Assembly: GCF_012933545.1 (NCBI RefSeq)
Contig: NZ_JAADJU010000004.1
Coordinates: forward strand, 62,001-126,000
Direction of reading: 5' to 3'
Length of the DNA stretch: 64,000 nt
DNA from: Rouxiella aceris
GTDB lineage: Bacteria > Pseudomonadota > Gammaproteobacteria > Enterobacterales > Enterobacteriaceae
Notes under the pieces: model-generated
What the model saw: only the letters and a program-made list of their open reading frames with translations
What the model was told of the DNA's origin: nothing
Databases searched by the model: none
Made by a program: the position numbers and the translations under genes
Shown: piece after piece, positions 1 through 11,413 of the stretch
Layout: every line of letters begins with the position of its first letter
Numbering within the stretch: the first letter of the stretch is position 1

Positions 1-1202
<1,202 letters not shown>

Positions 1203-1304
1203 ATGAGTAAAGGAATGGATAGCAAAAAGAATGCGAAGAAAAAGCCACTGAAAACTCCAGCTGAGAAAAAGGCTGAGAAAAAGGCTAAAAAGGTATCTGC
1301 GTAA
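1203..1304 (+). CDS. Small lysine-rich protein of unknown function (33 aa)
   Basis: A 33-residue, strongly basic, alanine- and lysine-rich peptide ending in repeats of the type AEKKAEKKAKK. The frame stays open upstream to 1104, but ATG 1203 is chosen because AGAGAGG lies 8-14 bases before it and because the earlier part has a different, ordinary composition. A rho-independent terminator begins 26 bases after the stop, which supports a real single-gene transcript. Similar short lysine-rich proteins are annotated as hypothetical in many Enterobacterales. Nucleic-acid binding would be only a guess from charge. Confidence 0.65.
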   Translation: MSKGMDSKKNAKKKPLKTPAEKKAEKKAKKVSA

Positions 1305-1330
1305 TCGATAAAGACTTCGTATCAATACAA

Positions 1331-1352
1331 ACCCGCCTATCGCGGGTTTTTT
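1331..1352 (+). terminator. Rho-independent terminator after the 33-aa gene
   Basis: Stem ACCCGC (1331-1336) pairs with GCGGGT (1342-1347) around a 5-base loop and is followed by a T run. It separates the small gene from yobB. Confidence 0.85.
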
Positions 1353-1390
1353 GTTAATTTGTCCTGAGATACAACCCGAGATCGCCCCTC

Positions 1391-2155
1391 ATGAGTGACT
1401 TGATTATTGCTGCAGCGCAAACAGGCTGCCTGGCCGGTAATATCGAATTAAATCTCAGCCGTCATGCTCAGGTGGTAGAACTTGCCGCAGCAGAAGGCGT
1501 TGCCCTGCTGATTTTCCCCGAGCTTTCACTGACCGGCTATGAGCCGCAGCTGGCGCGTAATCTGGGGATCACCTTGCAAGACCCGCGTCTGGAAAAACTG
1601 CGTGTACTGGCAAAAACCCACAATATGACCATTGTTTGCGGCGCGCCCTTATGCTGTAACGATGGCGATGCACTCTATATCGGTGCCATTGTGTTCTCGC
1701 CCGATGGTACCCTTTATTCTTATACCAAGCAGCATTTACACGGTGGCGAAGATCTGGTTTTTACCCCGGGACAGGGTGGCCCGCAGCTCAGCCTGCGCGG
1801 GAAAAATCTCGGTCTGGCAATCTGTGCCGATATCAGCGAGCCAGGGCATCCGCAGCATGCCGCCGAACAGGGTGCCGATATTTACGCGGCAGGCGTATTA
1901 ATCTCCCAGGCCAGTTACGCCAAAGAGAGCGCCATGATGCAAGGCTATGCAGAAAAACATCAGATGACCATTATCATGGCTAACCACTGTGCACCGACCG
2001 GCGGTTGGCTGCCAGCGGGGAAAAGCGCCATCTGGTCCGCGACGGGCGAGGAGATTGTCACTGCACCAGCCAGCCAGGATGCGCTGGCTATTGCCCGGCA
2101 GACCGCCGAGGGCTGGCATGGCTACGTCAAGTTGGTTACCTATCAGCAAGCCTGA
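1391..2155 (+). CDS. yobB: Carbon-nitrogen hydrolase family protein YobB
   Basis: Member of the nitrilase/amidase superfamily, 254 residues. The Glu-Lys-Cys triad is readable: Glu44 in FPELSLTGYE, Lys113 in YTKQHLHG and Cys145 in AICADIS. The substrate is not known; these enzymes hydrolyse amides or nitriles of small molecules in the cytoplasm. The position directly upstream of exoX (21-base gap) matches the yobB-exoX-ptrB neighbourhood of E. coli, which supports the name; the E. coli annotation I remember is somewhat shorter (about 218 residues). No strong ribosome binding site precedes ATG 1391, so the start is the first plausible ATG rather than a proven one. Confidence 0.85.
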   Translation: MSDLIIAAAQTGCLAGNIELNLSRHAQVVELAAAEGVALLIFPELSLTGYEPQLARNLGITLQDPRLEKLRVLAKTHNMTIVCGAPLCCNDGDALYIGAIVFSPDGTLYSYTKQHLHGGEDLVFTPGQGGPQLSLRGKNLGLAICADISEPGHPQHAAEQGADIYAAGVLISQASYAKESAMMQGYAEKHQMTIIMANHCAPTGGWLPAGKSAIWSATGEEIVTAPASQDALAIARQTAEGWHGYVKLVTYQQA

Positions 2156-2176
2156 ATTATCAAGGAGGAATAAGCG

Positions 2177-2839
2177 ATGACATACAGGGTAATAGATACC
2201 GAAACCTGTGGTCTGGAGGGGGGTGTAGTGGAGATCGCCTCCGTGGATGTGATTGATGGGGTTATTACGCAACCGATGAGCGATCTGGTCAGTCCCGATC
2301 GGCCAATCAGTATCGATGCCATGGCGATCCACCATATCACCGAAGAGATGGTGGAAGGTAAACCGCGGATTGCCGTCGCCGTCAGACGCTATCAGGGAAG
2401 TCGCTACTATGTGGCGCACAATGCCGCCTTTGATCGCGCCATGCTGCCAGAAATGAACGGCGAATGGATTTGTACTTTCAAGCTGGCTCGCGAGCTGTAC
2501 CCCGACCTGCGTTATAGCAATCAGTACCTGCGCTATGCGTTAAATCTCGACGTTAGTGTACCCGAGGGCTTATATCCCCATCGGGCGTTGTATGACTGTT
2601 ACGTCACTGCCGCCCTGCTGCAACGCATCATCAAGGACTCCGGATGGAGTGCCGAACAGATGGTGGCCATCACCGCACGCCCTACTCTGCTGCGCACCCT
2701 GAAGTTCGGTAAATACCGGGGAAAACTCATTGCCGATATAGCCGAGCAAGACCCGGCTTACCTGCGCTGGATGCTGAAATCCATTGATGATTTAAGCGAC
2801 GATATGAAATACAGCCTGCAACACTTTTTAAATGGCTAG
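2177..2839 (+). CDS. exoX: Exodeoxyribonuclease X
   Basis: DnaQ-type (DEDDh) 3'-5' exonuclease acting on single- and double-stranded DNA; in E. coli it contributes to mismatch repair and recombination. The 220-residue length equals the E. coli enzyme. Exo motifs are visible: Asp7 and Glu9 in VIDTET, Asp86 in HNAAFD, and His135/Asp140 in HRALYD, giving all metal-binding acids and the general base. The start is well supported by AAGGAGG about 8 bases before ATG 2177. It follows yobB on the same strand and is convergent with ptrB; an imperfect AGCCTG/CAGGCT hairpin near 2852-2877 lies between the two stops. Confidence 0.95.
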   Translation: MTYRVIDTETCGLEGGVVEIASVDVIDGVITQPMSDLVSPDRPISIDAMAIHHITEEMVEGKPRIAVAVRRYQGSRYYVAHNAAFDRAMLPEMNGEWICTFKLARELYPDLRYSNQYLRYALNLDVSVPEGLYPHRALYDCYVTAALLQRIIKDSGWSAEQMVAITARPTLLRTLKFGKYRGKLIADIAEQDPAYLRWMLKSIDDLSDDMKYSLQHFLNG

Positions 2840-2897
2840 TTGCCGATAAAAGCCTGCGGGCAATGTCCCCCCAGGCTGTATCACCGCCTGTTGTTCG

Positions 2898-4940
2898 CTA
2901 TTTTTTCTGCTGGCTTAATGCAATTACAAACGCATATTCCATGGCAATATCCTCATAAGCTTTAAAGCGCCCCGACTTGCCGCCGTGTCCGGAATCCATA
3001 TCGGTATACATCAGCAGTTGATGGTTATCGGTTTTCACATCGCGCAGTTTGGCAACCCATTTCGCCGGTTCCCAGTATTGCACCTGAGAATCATGCAGCC
3101 CGGTGGTTACCAGCATATGCGGATAGTCCTGCGCCTTGACCTGGTCATAGGGACTATATTGCAGCATATAGTCGTAGTAGGCTTTTTCGTTAGGATTGCC
3201 CCACTCGTCATATTCGCCGGTGGTCAACGGGATAGACTCGTCGAGCATGGTGGTGACCACATCGACAAACGGCACCTGTGCCACAATGCCATGATAGAGT
3301 TCTGGCGCCTGATTGATCACCGCCCCCATCAATAGCCCGCCCGCGCTGCCGCCCATGGCATACACTCGTTCGCGGTCGCCATATTGCTGGTTGACCAGCG
3401 CCTCGGTGACATCGATAAAATCGTGGAATGTGTTCATTTTATTAAACAGCTTGCCGTCGTCATACCACTGCTGGCCGAGATCGGCCCCGCCGCGAATATG
3501 CGCCAGAGCGAAAACAAATCCGCGATCCAGCAAACTCAAACGGCTGCCGCTAAAGCCCGGATCCATGCTGCTGCCATAAGAGCCGTAGGCATAGATCATC
3601 AACGGATTTTCCCCGGCCTGGAACAGGTCGTGGCGATAAACCAGGGAAACCGGCACCTTTACGCCATCGCGGGCGGTAACCCACAGACGTTCACTGCGAT
3701 AGTTGGCGGAATCGAAGTTTTTCACTTCCTGCTGTTTCAGAAGTTTACGCTCTCCGCTATCGAGATCCAGCTCATACAGCGAGCTGGCGGTGGTCATTGA
3801 GGAGTAGCCGTAACGCAGCAAGGAAGTATCGGGATCGGGATTATAGGACAGCCAGGTCATATAGGTAGGATCGTCGAATTTAAGCGATTTTTCTTCGCCG
3901 CTTTGCCAGTGGATCTGCCGTAAGTGGGTAAGCCCCTCCTGGCGCTCTTCCACCACCAGCCAGTCGCGGAACAGACTAAACCCTTCCAGCATAATGTCAT
4001 CACGAGGAGCAATCAGCGTCTGCCAGCTGGCTTCGTCCGCCGTGGCACTTTTGTAGAAGCCAAAGTTTTTGCCGTCTTTATTGGAGCGAATATAAAAATC
4101 GCCCTGATAGTGATCGAGACCATATTCATGATCTTTTCTGCGCGCTAAAAACAGCTGCGGCTCAGCCTGCGGGTCATCGGCATCGAGCAACAGGATCTCC
4201 GAGGTGGTGGTGCTGTCGAGATGGATCAGGATATAACGTTCAGAGGTGGTTTTATCCAGCCCGACGTAGAAGGTGTCATCTTTCTCTTCATAGATCAGCA
4301 CATCATGGCGCGGATCACTGCCCACCTGATGGCGATAGACCTGATAAGGCAGCAGCGTCGTTTTATGTTTGCGCACATAGTAAATGGTGGTGGAGTCATT
4401 GGCCCACTCCGCGCTGCCCGAGGTGTTTTTCAACACTTCCGGCGACCAGCTGTCATCGTGCAGTTGCTTGACACGGATATCGTACTGACGACGTGACAGA
4501 AAATCTTCCGCCACCAGCAAGCGGCTATTATCCGGGCTGACGTCCAGGCCGCCCAGGGTATAAAACTCGCGATTGGCCGCGCGCTCATTGCCATCAATCA
4601 GCGTTTGCCAGTTATCGCTTTCGCTCGCAGGCTGGCGCAGATAAATCGCATATTCATTGCCCGGCTCATAGCGGGTCTGATAACGGTAGCCATGTTTAAC
4701 ATAAGGAACCGAATGGTCCTGCTGGGGAATGCGGTCGACCATCTCCTGATACAGCGCTTCACGCAGCGCCTGATGTGGCTGCATAACCTGTTCCGTCCAG
4801 GCGTTCTCCGCCGTCAGATAATCCAGCACCGCCTTATCGCCGCGCTCATCGTCGCGCAGCCAGTAGTAGTCATCAACACGGGTATCACCGTGGGTAATTA
4901 TCGGGTATGGGCGTTTTTCAGCCTTTGGAGGTGTCATCAT
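2898..4940 (-). CDS. ptrB: Oligopeptidase B (protease II)
   Basis: Serine peptidase of the prolyl oligopeptidase (S9) family that cleaves short peptides after Arg or Lys. The 680-residue protein has an N-terminal seven-bladed propeller region and a C-terminal alpha/beta-hydrolase domain. Counting from the C-terminus, the triad is Ser532 (GGSAGG), Asp617 (LHDSQV) and His652 (SGHGGK), the same numbers as E. coli PtrB, which supports the start at 4940. A purine-rich GAGAGAGACC precedes it; a second in-frame ATG follows at once and would remove only one residue. It is a single gene convergent with exoX. Confidence 0.96.
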   Translation of the reverse strand: MMTPPKAEKRPYPIITHGDTRVDDYYWLRDDERGDKAVLDYLTAENAWTEQVMQPHQALREALYQEMVDRIPQQDHSVPYVKHGYRYQTRYEPGNEYAIYLRQPASESDNWQTLIDGNERAANREFYTLGGLDVSPDNSRLLVAEDFLSRRQYDIRVKQLHDDSWSPEVLKNTSGSAEWANDSTTIYYVRKHKTTLLPYQVYRHQVGSDPRHDVLIYEEKDDTFYVGLDKTTSERYILIHLDSTTTSEILLLDADDPQAEPQLFLARRKDHEYGLDHYQGDFYIRSNKDGKNFGFYKSATADEASWQTLIAPRDDIMLEGFSLFRDWLVVEERQEGLTHLRQIHWQSGEEKSLKFDDPTYMTWLSYNPDPDTSLLRYGYSSMTTASSLYELDLDSGERKLLKQQEVKNFDSANYRSERLWVTARDGVKVPVSLVYRHDLFQAGENPLMIYAYGSYGSSMDPGFSGSRLSLLDRGFVFALAHIRGGADLGQQWYDDGKLFNKMNTFHDFIDVTEALVNQQYGDRERVYAMGGSAGGLLMGAVINQAPELYHGIVAQVPFVDVVTTMLDESIPLTTGEYDEWGNPNEKAYYDYMLQYSPYDQVKAQDYPHMLVTTGLHDSQVQYWEPAKWVAKLRDVKTDNHQLLMYTDMDSGHGGKSGRFKAYEDIAMEYAFVIALSQQKK

Positions 4941-5114
4941 TTTAGGTCTCTCTCCTCACAATAGTGCTATCAGAGTGACAGGTTTATCGAGGGAAACCAA
5001 GACAGGGTGCAGCAAATGGAGGATAAGTCAGCAGATTGCCAAAAAAACATCCGCCTGGCTAAGCCCGTTAATTTATTGGGTAATAACAGGTGTCAGCAAG
5101 ACGGATATCGGGGA

Positions 5115-5495
5115 TTACTGCGGTTGACCGTAGTTGATTTCGCCAGCCTGACAGTTCAGTCGGACGTTATAGGTTTTTTGCGTTTTATTACCGCTGACTT
5201 TTAACGGCACCTGCCAGTCGCCAGCGCTGCCGGTAATGCTGCTGGCCACGACCCAAACCACCGGGGCTTGAGTGCCAAACAAGGTTTTATCACTTTGCCA
5301 ACGGGTAATACGATTTTGCAGGTAGTCGCGCTTGACCAACGCGGCGATCTCATCCTGGCTGGCATTGGCACAGGGAGCGATCTTGCCACTACGGTCCTGG
5401 CTATCCGCCGCCCGGGCAGGGAGAGAAACCACCCCTAACCCAAGCGCCGCGACTAAACCACTGACCATCAAATATCTTGTGTTAATCGTTATCAC
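5115..5495 (-). CDS. yebF: Secreted protein YebF
   Basis: Small protein of the YebF/Cmi family; the E. coli member is exported to the medium through outer-membrane porins. GTG 5495 is chosen because AGGAG sits 7 bases before it; the next ATG is codon 10 and would shorten the signal peptide. Residues 1-29 form a signal peptide ending PARA, followed by ADS. Two cysteines (42 and 115) match the disulfide pair of E. coli YebF, and the core VKRDYLQNRITRW is clearly alike. yebF lies next to ptrB as in E. coli, but yebE is not between them and yebG is not downstream. Its extracellular role is unknown. Confidence 0.88.
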   Translation of the reverse strand: MITINTRYLMVSGLVAALGLGVVSLPARAADSQDRSGKIAPCANASQDEIAALVKRDYLQNRITRWQSDKTLFGTQAPVVWVVASSITGSAGDWQVPLKVSGNKTQKTYNVRLNCQAGEINYGQPQ

Positions 5496-5628
5496 AGCTT
5501 GTCTCCTGTAGAAATGATCTTTCCTTGCATACCCTTAACAAGGCTAAGGGTATCTCTACAACGCATTGAGTGTAGTACCTAACAAGGTGATAACTCAAGC
5601 TTAACAAGCTGTAAATGTTAACTCAGAC

Positions 5629-7011
5629 TTAACGCAGTAAAATGGCCTTGCAGTTCTTGCCTTTGATTTTGCCTTCCTGCAAACGCTGCAACGCTTTTTT
5701 GGCGCTATTTTTGCGGATGGCGACATAGGCATGTACCGGGAACATATCAATCTTGCCCACTTCGGCGGCGGTTAATCCCGCGTCACCGGTTAGCGCACCA
5801 AGAATATCGCCGGGACGGATTTTGGCTTTACGGCCACCGTCAATACAAAGGGTCAACATCTCGGGTTCGAGCGTGATCGCAGGCGCGGCCAGGGTTTGTG
5901 CCGCGGGCTGCCACTGGAAAGTCTGCTGCAAATAATCTTCCAGTGCATGTACGCGTACCATCTCTTGTGGCGCAACCAGGCTGACCGCCAAACCCTGGGT
6001 GCCCGCGCGACCGGTACGGCCTACGCGATGGACGTGGACTTCCGGGTCAAAAGAGAGTTCATAGTTAATCACCAGACCCAGATCTTTAATATCCAGCCCG
6101 CGCGCCGCGACGTCGGTGGCGACCAGAACGCGACAGCTACCGTTGGAAAAACGCACCAGTACCCGGTCACGATCGCGCTGTTCCAGATCGCCGTTCAATG
6201 CCAGCACGTTAATGCCTTTACTGGCCAGCAGTTCGGCGACTTCCTGGCAGTCGCGTTTAGTATTACAGAACACCACGCAGGACGTCGGCTGATGCTGATA
6301 CAGGACCGCCGTCAGCAGCGATAAACGGCTGTGGCGATCGGCTTCGATAAATACCTGCTGAATATCCGCCACATCGTCATCGCCTTCAATTTCGACGTTT
6401 AACGGCTGACGCTGGAACTTGCCGCTAATGCGCTCAATGCCCTGCGGATAGGTAGCGGAGAACAACAGGGTTTGACGTGAAGGCGGAGTGTAGCTGACCA
6501 CGTCTTCGATATCTTCACTAAAGCCCATATCCAGCATGCGATCGGCTTCATCAAGGACCAGCACTTTCAGTTGATCCAGCTTAAGGGTGCCTTTACGCAG
6601 ATGTTCCTGAATACGGCCCGGGGTGCCCACCACAATGTGCGGAGGATGCACCAGCGAATCAAGCTGTGGCGCAATCGGCTGGCCGCCGCACAGGGTAAGA
6701 ATTTTGATATTCTGGGTAAAACGCGCCAGACGACGTAGCTCTTTACTGACCTGATCCGCCAGCTCACGCGTTGGGCACAACACCAGCGACTGGCAGACAA
6801 ACTCGCCAACGGTAATTTTATCTAACAGACCAATACCGAAGGCAGCCGTTTTACCGCTGCCGGTTTTTGCTTTGGCGCGAACATCCTGCCCTTGCAAAAT
6901 GGCGGGTAATGCAGCTTCCTGGATTGGCGTCATCTGGGCATAGCCCAGCTCTTCCAGGTTAGCAAGTTGTTCAGCGGGCAAAGCGAGTGTGGAAAAAGAA
7001 TGCGTGCTCAA
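5629..7011 (-). CDS. dbpA: ATP-dependent RNA helicase DbpA
   Basis: DEAD-box helicase that acts on 23S rRNA (hairpin 92) during assembly of the large ribosomal subunit. In 460 residues one sees the Q motif near 27-31, Walker A AKTGSGKT (48-55), PTRELA (80-85), TPGR (130-133), DEAD (154-157), SAT (185-187) and HRVGRTGR in the second RecA domain, then a C-terminal DbpA-type RNA-binding domain with the conserved IGKIDM-like stretch (VGKIDMFPVHAYVAI). The length is almost that of E. coli DbpA (457). In E. coli dbpA lies far from yebF, so this position marks a rearrangement. Confidence 0.95.
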   Translation of the reverse strand: MSTHSFSTLALPAEQLANLEELGYAQMTPIQEAALPAILQGQDVRAKAKTGSGKTAAFGIGLLDKITVGEFVCQSLVLCPTRELADQVSKELRRLARFTQNIKILTLCGGQPIAPQLDSLVHPPHIVVGTPGRIQEHLRKGTLKLDQLKVLVLDEADRMLDMGFSEDIEDVVSYTPPSRQTLLFSATYPQGIERISGKFQRQPLNVEIEGDDDVADIQQVFIEADRHSRLSLLTAVLYQHQPTSCVVFCNTKRDCQEVAELLASKGINVLALNGDLEQRDRDRVLVRFSNGSCRVLVATDVAARGLDIKDLGLVINYELSFDPEVHVHRVGRTGRAGTQGLAVSLVAPQEMVRVHALEDYLQQTFQWQPAAQTLAAPAITLEPEMLTLCIDGGRKAKIRPGDILGALTGDAGLTAAEVGKIDMFPVHAYVAIRKNSAKKALQRLQEGKIKGKNCKAILLR

Positions 7012-7130
7012 GGCGATAACTCTTATATAAGGCGAATAAAACGGATCGGCGCAGGACAGTCGGCACCATGTATTAATAGAGATAATAACAGAGAAGGGAT
7101 TATTGCGCCTTAGCGCGATACTACGGGGTC

Positions 7131-7156
7131 AAAAAAACCCGCAACATCGGCGGGTT
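7131..7156 (-). terminator. Terminator of the cspE-like gene
   Basis: Read leftward, ACCCGCC pairs with GCGGGTT (stem core CCCGC 7138-7142 with GCGGG 7150-7154) and runs into seven T residues. It ends the cold-shock transcript before dbpA. Confidence 0.85.
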
Positions 7157-7213
7157 TTAAACAACAGTTATCTCACTGCAGCTGCCGTCTGACTTTAGTC
7201 GTCGGAGGTTTGC

Positions 7214-7423
7214 TTACAGGGGAATAACGTTGGCAGCAGACGGGCCGCGTGGGCTGTCCTGAATGGTGAATTCAACCTGCTGACCTTCAGCAAGCGTTTT
7301 AAAACCCTCGCTGTTGATTGCAGAGAAATGAACGAAAACATCTTTTGAACCGTCGGCTGGCGAAATAAAACCAAAACCTTTGCTTTCGTTAAACCATTTG
7401 ACCTGACCAGTTAACTTACTCAT
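7214..7423 (-). CDS. Cold-shock family protein, CspE-like
   Basis: A 69-residue single cold-shock (OB-fold) domain that binds single-stranded nucleic acid and can melt RNA structure. RNP1 (KGFGFI) and RNP2 (VFVHFS) are intact. The N-terminus [19 protein letters not shown] and the C-terminus SAANVIPL resemble E. coli CspE most, but the sequence is not close enough to fix the paralogue. ATG 7423 has AAAGGA before it. The 170-base spacer to purT contains a long leader, as usual for csp genes, whose expression depends on leader structure and mRNA stability. A second family member, cspC, lies at 23.4 kb. Confidence 0.93.
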   Translation of the reverse strand: MSKLTGQVKWFNESKGFGFISPADGSKDVFVHFSAINSEGFKTLAEGQQVEFTIQDSPRGPSAANVIPL

Positions 7424-7520
7424 TTTACTATCCTTTGCTTATTTAAACACATCCGCCTCGATCGCGAATGCCGCACTATTAACGCATATTCACCGCAGGG
7501 ACGCAAATCACGCCCTCGCC

Positions 7521-7559
7521 ACGCAATCGTTTTCGTAGCGGATAATTTTGCTATATAAT
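7521..7559 (+). promoter_or_regulatory. PurR operator and -10 box upstream of purT
   Basis: Bases 7521-7536 read ACGCAATCGTTTTCGT, close to the PurR consensus ACGCAAACGTTTTCGT. A perfect TATAAT follows at 7554-7559, so the operator overlaps the -35 area. E. coli purT is known to belong to the PurR regulon. The -35 hexamer itself is poor. Confidence 0.8.
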
Positions 7560-7645
7560 GCGCCGAAACTGCTGCGGAAAGCGCCGTAGCAAGCATGTTT
7601 CACCACCCTATTTTTTATCACCGACAACGAGTTAGGTATCCCGCT

Positions 7646-8824
7646 ATGTTAACCATTGGAACTGCACTGCGCGCCGACGCAACCCGCGTTATGTTATTGG
7701 GCTCTGGCGAATTGGGCAAAGAAGTGGCCATTGAATGCCAGCGTCTCGGCCTGGAAGTGATCGCCGTCGATCGCTATGCCGATGCCCCTGCCATGCAGGT
7801 TGCCCACCGCAGCCATGTGATCAACATGCTCGATGGCGAAGCGCTCAAGCAACTGATTGAAAGCGAACGCCCAGACTTTATCGTGCCGGAAATCGAAGCC
7901 ATCGCCACCAGCATGCTGGTTGAGCTGGAAAAACAGGGCCATAACGTGGTGCCCTGTGCCGAAGCCACACGTCTGACCATGAACCGCGAAGGTATCCGTC
8001 GTCTGGCGGCCGAAACGCTGAATTTACCCACCTCGAGCTACCGTTTTGCCGATGATGAAGCGAGTTTTAAACAGGCGGTGCAGGATATTGGTTACCCTTG
8101 CATTATCAAACCGGTGATGAGCTCTTCCGGTAAAGGACAGAGTCTGATCCGTAGCGCAGAAACGCTGCAAAAAGCCTGGGATTACGCCCAGCTTGGCGGC
8201 CGCGCGGGCGGTGGACGGGTGATTGTTGAAGGTCTGGTGAAATTTGATTTTGAAATCACGCTGTTGACCATTAATGCCATCGACGGCATTCATTTCTGTG
8301 CGCCTATCGGCCACCGTCAGGAAGACGGCGATTACCGTGAGTCCTGGCAGCCACAGCAAATGAGCGATCTGGCATTGCAGCGCGCTAAAGATATTGCGCA
8401 AAAAGTGGTCACCGCCTTGGGCGGCAAAGGTCTGTTTGGCGTTGAGCTGTTTGTTTGTGGCGATGAGGTAATATTTAGCGAAGTCTCCCCGCGCCCCCAT
8501 GACACCGGCATGGTCACGCTGATTTCGCAGGATCTCTCCGAGTTTGCCCTGCACGTTCGCGCCTTCCTCGGCCTGCCGATCGGCACTATTCGTCAGTTTG
8601 GCCCTGCTGCTTCGGCGGTTATCCTGCCAGAGCTGACCAGCAATAATGTCAGTTTCAGCGGTCTGGAACAGGCGTTGGTGGGTTCTAATCAGGTGCGGTT
8701 GTTTGGTAAACCGGAAATCAGCGGTAAGCGTCGTTTAGGCGTGGCGCTGTCCATTGGCGATACCATTGAACAGGCAGTTGAGACCGCTATCAAAGCTGCG
8801 GCAGCCGTTAGCGTTAAAGGTTAA
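7646..8824 (+). CDS. purT: Formate-dependent phosphoribosylglycinamide formyltransferase 2
   Basis: ATP-grasp enzyme that makes formyl-GAR from GAR, formate and ATP, the folate-independent route for step three of purine synthesis. An upstream in-frame ATG exists at 7595, but 7646 is chosen: it gives 392 residues, the E. coli length, and begins MLTIGTALR followed by the dinucleotide-type loop [13 protein letters not shown]-grasp signatures are seen in [20 protein letters not shown] and the metal-binding [10 protein letters not shown]. It is divergent from the csp gene and probably repressed by PurR. Confidence 0.96.
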   Translation: MLTIGTALRADATRVMLLGSGELGKEVAIECQRLGLEVIAVDRYADAPAMQVAHRSHVINMLDGEALKQLIESERPDFIVPEIEAIATSMLVELEKQGHNVVPCAEATRLTMNREGIRRLAAETLNLPTSSYRFADDEASFKQAVQDIGYPCIIKPVMSSSGKGQSLIRSAETLQKAWDYAQLGGRAGGGRVIVEGLVKFDFEITLLTINAIDGIHFCAPIGHRQEDGDYRESWQPQQMSDLALQRAKDIAQKVVTALGGKGLFGVELFVCGDEVIFSEVSPRPHDTGMVTLISQDLSEFALHVRAFLGLPIGTIRQFGPAASAVILPELTSNNVSFSGLEQALVGSNQVRLFGKPEISGKRRLGVALSIGDTIEQAVETAIKAAAAVSVKG

Positions 8825-8887
8825 AGCCAATGCGCTCAGCGAACCTTGCCGGGTCGTTGAGCGCATCGTTTCTATCGGCGAATCAAC

Positions 8888-9070
8888 TTATTCGTCGTCT
8901 TCGTCGTCAAATATCACCGTCACGCGGTCGCCTTTGTGGGTTTCGCGGATCTCTTGCGCAACCAGGGCAATGGCTTCGCCGCTGCTCATACCCTGTTCCA
9001 TTAACTGATGGATACGTTCTGCAGCCTGTTGCTGTTCTGAATGTGAAAGTGAAGGCATACCGGTCAGCAT
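8888..9070 (-). CDS. yoaH: UPF0181 family protein YoaH
   Basis: A 60-residue soluble protein beginning [20 protein letters not shown], homologous to E. coli YoaH (59 residues), which also lies beside pabB. The frame is open further upstream to 9145, but ATG 9070 is preceded by AGGAA at a 7-base gap and matches the family start. The C-terminus is very acidic (DDEDDE). It is divergent from pabB. No function has been established for the family. Confidence 0.9.
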   Translation of the reverse strand: MLTGMPSLSHSEQQQAAERIHQLMEQGMSSGEAIALVAQEIRETHKGDRVTVIFDDEDDE

Positions 9071-9189
9071 AAGAGTGTTCCTGTAAATTAAGCGAGCCAG
9101 GCGCGCATTATACGCCTTAAAAGGCCAATGACCTACCGTCGGCAATCTATGCTAGGCTATGGCTCTGTGCCAGGAACCTTGTCGAAATC

Positions 9190-10575
9190 ATGTCAGCCGC
9201 TCAATCAATCAAAATTCATGCTTTACCCTATCAACCCGATGTTTTGCTTACTCGGTTTGCGCCCCTGTCTTCACGGCCCTGGGCGATGCTGCTGCATTCC
9301 GGCAGCGCGCAGCATGCGCACAACCGGTTTGATATTCTGGTTGCCGAACCGCTGGTCACCCTGACCACGCGCGGATTAAACACGCAAATCGATTACCCCC
9401 TTGAAGATCACCGTTGTGAAAACAGCGCGGCCGACCCGTTTTGGCTGATCGAGCAACAGCTGGCAAGCAGTGGGATGCAGGCCACCTTTACCCCTGACTT
9501 GCCGTTTCAGGGAGGGGCGCTGGGATTATTGGGTTACGACCTCGGTCGGCGCATTGAATCCCTGCCTGAACAGGCGGATCAGGATATTGCGCTGCCGGAT
9601 ATGGCGATAGGTATCTATAACTGGGCATTAATTGCCGACCATCAATTACAACGCCTGACCCTGGTCTGCCACGGTGATATCCAGGCGCGTCTTGACTGGC
9701 TTAGCCAGTATCCGGCCACCGCTCCCCGGCAGCCTTTTCAGCTTACGTCGGGCTGGCAGGCCAATATGAGCCGCGAAGCCTATGGTGAGAAATTCCGTCA
9801 GGTACAAGCTTATTTGCAAAGTGGCGACTGTTACCAAATTAATCTGGCACAGCGTTTTACAGCCAGCTATCAGGGTGACGAATGGCAGGCCTTCTTGCGC
9901 CTGAACCAGACCAATCGTGCGCCTTTTTCGGCATTTCTGCGCTTGCCGGATAATGCAGTACTGAGTCTGTCACCCGAACGTTTTATCTGGCTGGAAGAGG
10001 ACCGTATTCAGACCCGCCCGATTAAGGGTACGCTGCCGCGCAGCGCCTGCCCGCAAACCGACCGTCTGCAGGCCGAGCGGCTGGCTGCTTCGGAAAAGGA
10101 TCGTGCGGAGAATCTGATGATTGTCGATCTGCTGCGCAATGATATCGGTCGCGTGGCTGTGCCGGGCAGCGTCAAGGTGCCCGAACTGTTTGTGGTCGAA
10201 GCCTTTCCTGCCGTTCACCATCTGGTCAGCACCATTACCGCCCAACTACCAACAAGTTGTCATCCGGCCAGCCTGCTGCGCGCCTGTTTTCCCGGCGGGT
10301 CGATCACCGGTGCCCCCAAAATCAGGGCGATGCAGATTATCGAACAGCTGGAGCCGCAGCGGCGTAATGGCTATTGCGGCAGCATTGTCTATCTCAGTTG
10401 CTGCGGCACTATGGACAGCAATATCACCATTCGCACCTTATTGGCAGAAAACGGAAAAATGTTCTGCTGGGCCGGTGGTGGCATTGTGGCGGATAGTCAG
10501 GAACAGGCGGAATATCAGGAAACCTTCGATAAAGTGGCGCGCATTCTGCCGCTGCTCGGCGAGGAGCTGGCATGA
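9190..10575 (+). CDS. pabB: Aminodeoxychorismate synthase component I
   Basis: With the glutaminase PabA it turns chorismate and glutamine into 4-amino-4-deoxychorismate for folate synthesis. The protein of 461 residues has an N-terminal anthranilate-synthase-I-like half and the C-terminal chorismate-binding domain. The conserved PIKGT motif puts the reactive lysine at 279, and GGSITGAPK and the C-terminal AGGGIVADS motif are intact. ATG 9190 is the first credible start; AGGAA is 13 bases before it, a longer gap than usual. The stop overlaps the start of nudL (ATGA), so the two are likely translated together. Confidence 0.95.
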   Translation: MSAAQSIKIHALPYQPDVLLTRFAPLSSRPWAMLLHSGSAQHAHNRFDILVAEPLVTLTTRGLNTQIDYPLEDHRCENSAADPFWLIEQQLASSGMQATFTPDLPFQGGALGLLGYDLGRRIESLPEQADQDIALPDMAIGIYNWALIADHQLQRLTLVCHGDIQARLDWLSQYPATAPRQPFQLTSGWQANMSREAYGEKFRQVQAYLQSGDCYQINLAQRFTASYQGDEWQAFLRLNQTNRAPFSAFLRLPDNAVLSLSPERFIWLEEDRIQTRPIKGTLPRSACPQTDRLQAERLAASEKDRAENLMIVDLLRNDIGRVAVPGSVKVPELFVVEAFPAVHHLVSTITAQLPTSCHPASLLRACFPGGSITGAPKIRAMQIIEQLEPQRRNGYCGSIVYLSCCGTMDSNITIRTLLAENGKMFCWAGGGIVADSQEQAEYQETFDKVARILPLLGEELA

Positions 10576-11174
10576 TAAGTACGTTGCCGGCCCTCCCCGT
10601 TGAATCGCAGCCGATCGCTATCCAGGAGTTTATCCGCCGCTTTCAACTCTGTCTGCCACCGCAGCCGAGTCGCCAGGCGCGCGGACGCCGTCAGGCTGCG
10701 GTGCTGATCCCAATCATCTGCCGCGAGCAACCTACGCTGTTGCTGACCCGGCGCTCCGATCGGCTGCGAAAACATGCTGGTCAGGTGGCTTTTCCCGGCG
10801 GCGCTGCCGATGCCGGTGACGCCTCGCTGATTTATACTGCTCTGCGCGAGGCGCAAGAAGAAGTGGCCATCCCGCCGTCATCAGTGCAGGTATTGGGCCA
10901 GTTAACCGCCGTCGACAGCAGCAGTGGCTTTCAGGTAACGCCGATTGTCGGCCTGTTGCCGGTGGATGTTCCGCTGCATCCTTGTGAAGACGAAGTTGCC
11001 GAATTGTTTGAGATCCCCTTACAAGAAGCCTTTAACCTTTCCCGTTACCATTCGCTGGATATTGAGCGCGCCGGTCATCACCATCGGGTTTATCTTTCCT
11101 GGTATCAACAGCAATTTGTCTGGGGAATGACCGCTGGTATTATTCGCCAGCTGGCCAAACAGGTCGCTGGCTGA
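10572..11174 (+). CDS. nudL: Nudix hydrolase NudL (CoA pyrophosphatase family)
   Basis: Nudix protein predicted to hydrolyse CoA or related dinucleotides. The Nudix box spans residues 76-100 with the pattern G-x5-E...RE-x2-EE, seen here as GGAADAG...[10 protein letters not shown]; just before it lies the CoA-pyrophosphatase-type sequence [21 protein letters not shown]. The 200 residues compare with 192 in E. coli. It overlaps the pabB stop by four bases. The order pabB-nudL-sdaA is the E. coli order. Biochemical activity of the E. coli protein is predicted rather than well established. Confidence 0.93.
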   Translation: MISTLPALPVESQPIAIQEFIRRFQLCLPPQPSRQARGRRQAAVLIPIICREQPTLLLTRRSDRLRKHAGQVAFPGGAADAGDASLIYTALREAQEEVAIPPSSVQVLGQLTAVDSSSGFQVTPIVGLLPVDVPLHPCEDEVAELFEIPLQEAFNLSRYHSLDIERAGHHHRVYLSWYQQQFVWGMTAGIIRQLAKQVAG

Positions 11175-11413
11175 CGCATTAGTTCATTTGTCGTAACTCG
11201 GGTTTATTAATTACTTTTTTTCATGCGAAAAGCGCTGCGCAACGCCCTCCGCCCTTTTACACTATACAATTGGCAACTCAACAAAAAATAAACAAAGCTT
11301 GGGCCAATCCGGTAACCCATTGTTAACCAACAGGGCAACAGCCAGCAGACAGGTGCCTAATCCCGCTGCCTTTTCGTTGCCCCACCCGACTTGACCTATC
11401 AGGAGTTTTCAAC

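Noticed and set aside
8024-8554. Leftward frame of 176 codons opposite purT
   Set aside because: Composition is that of a shadow of the purT frame; purT itself is complete and conserved.
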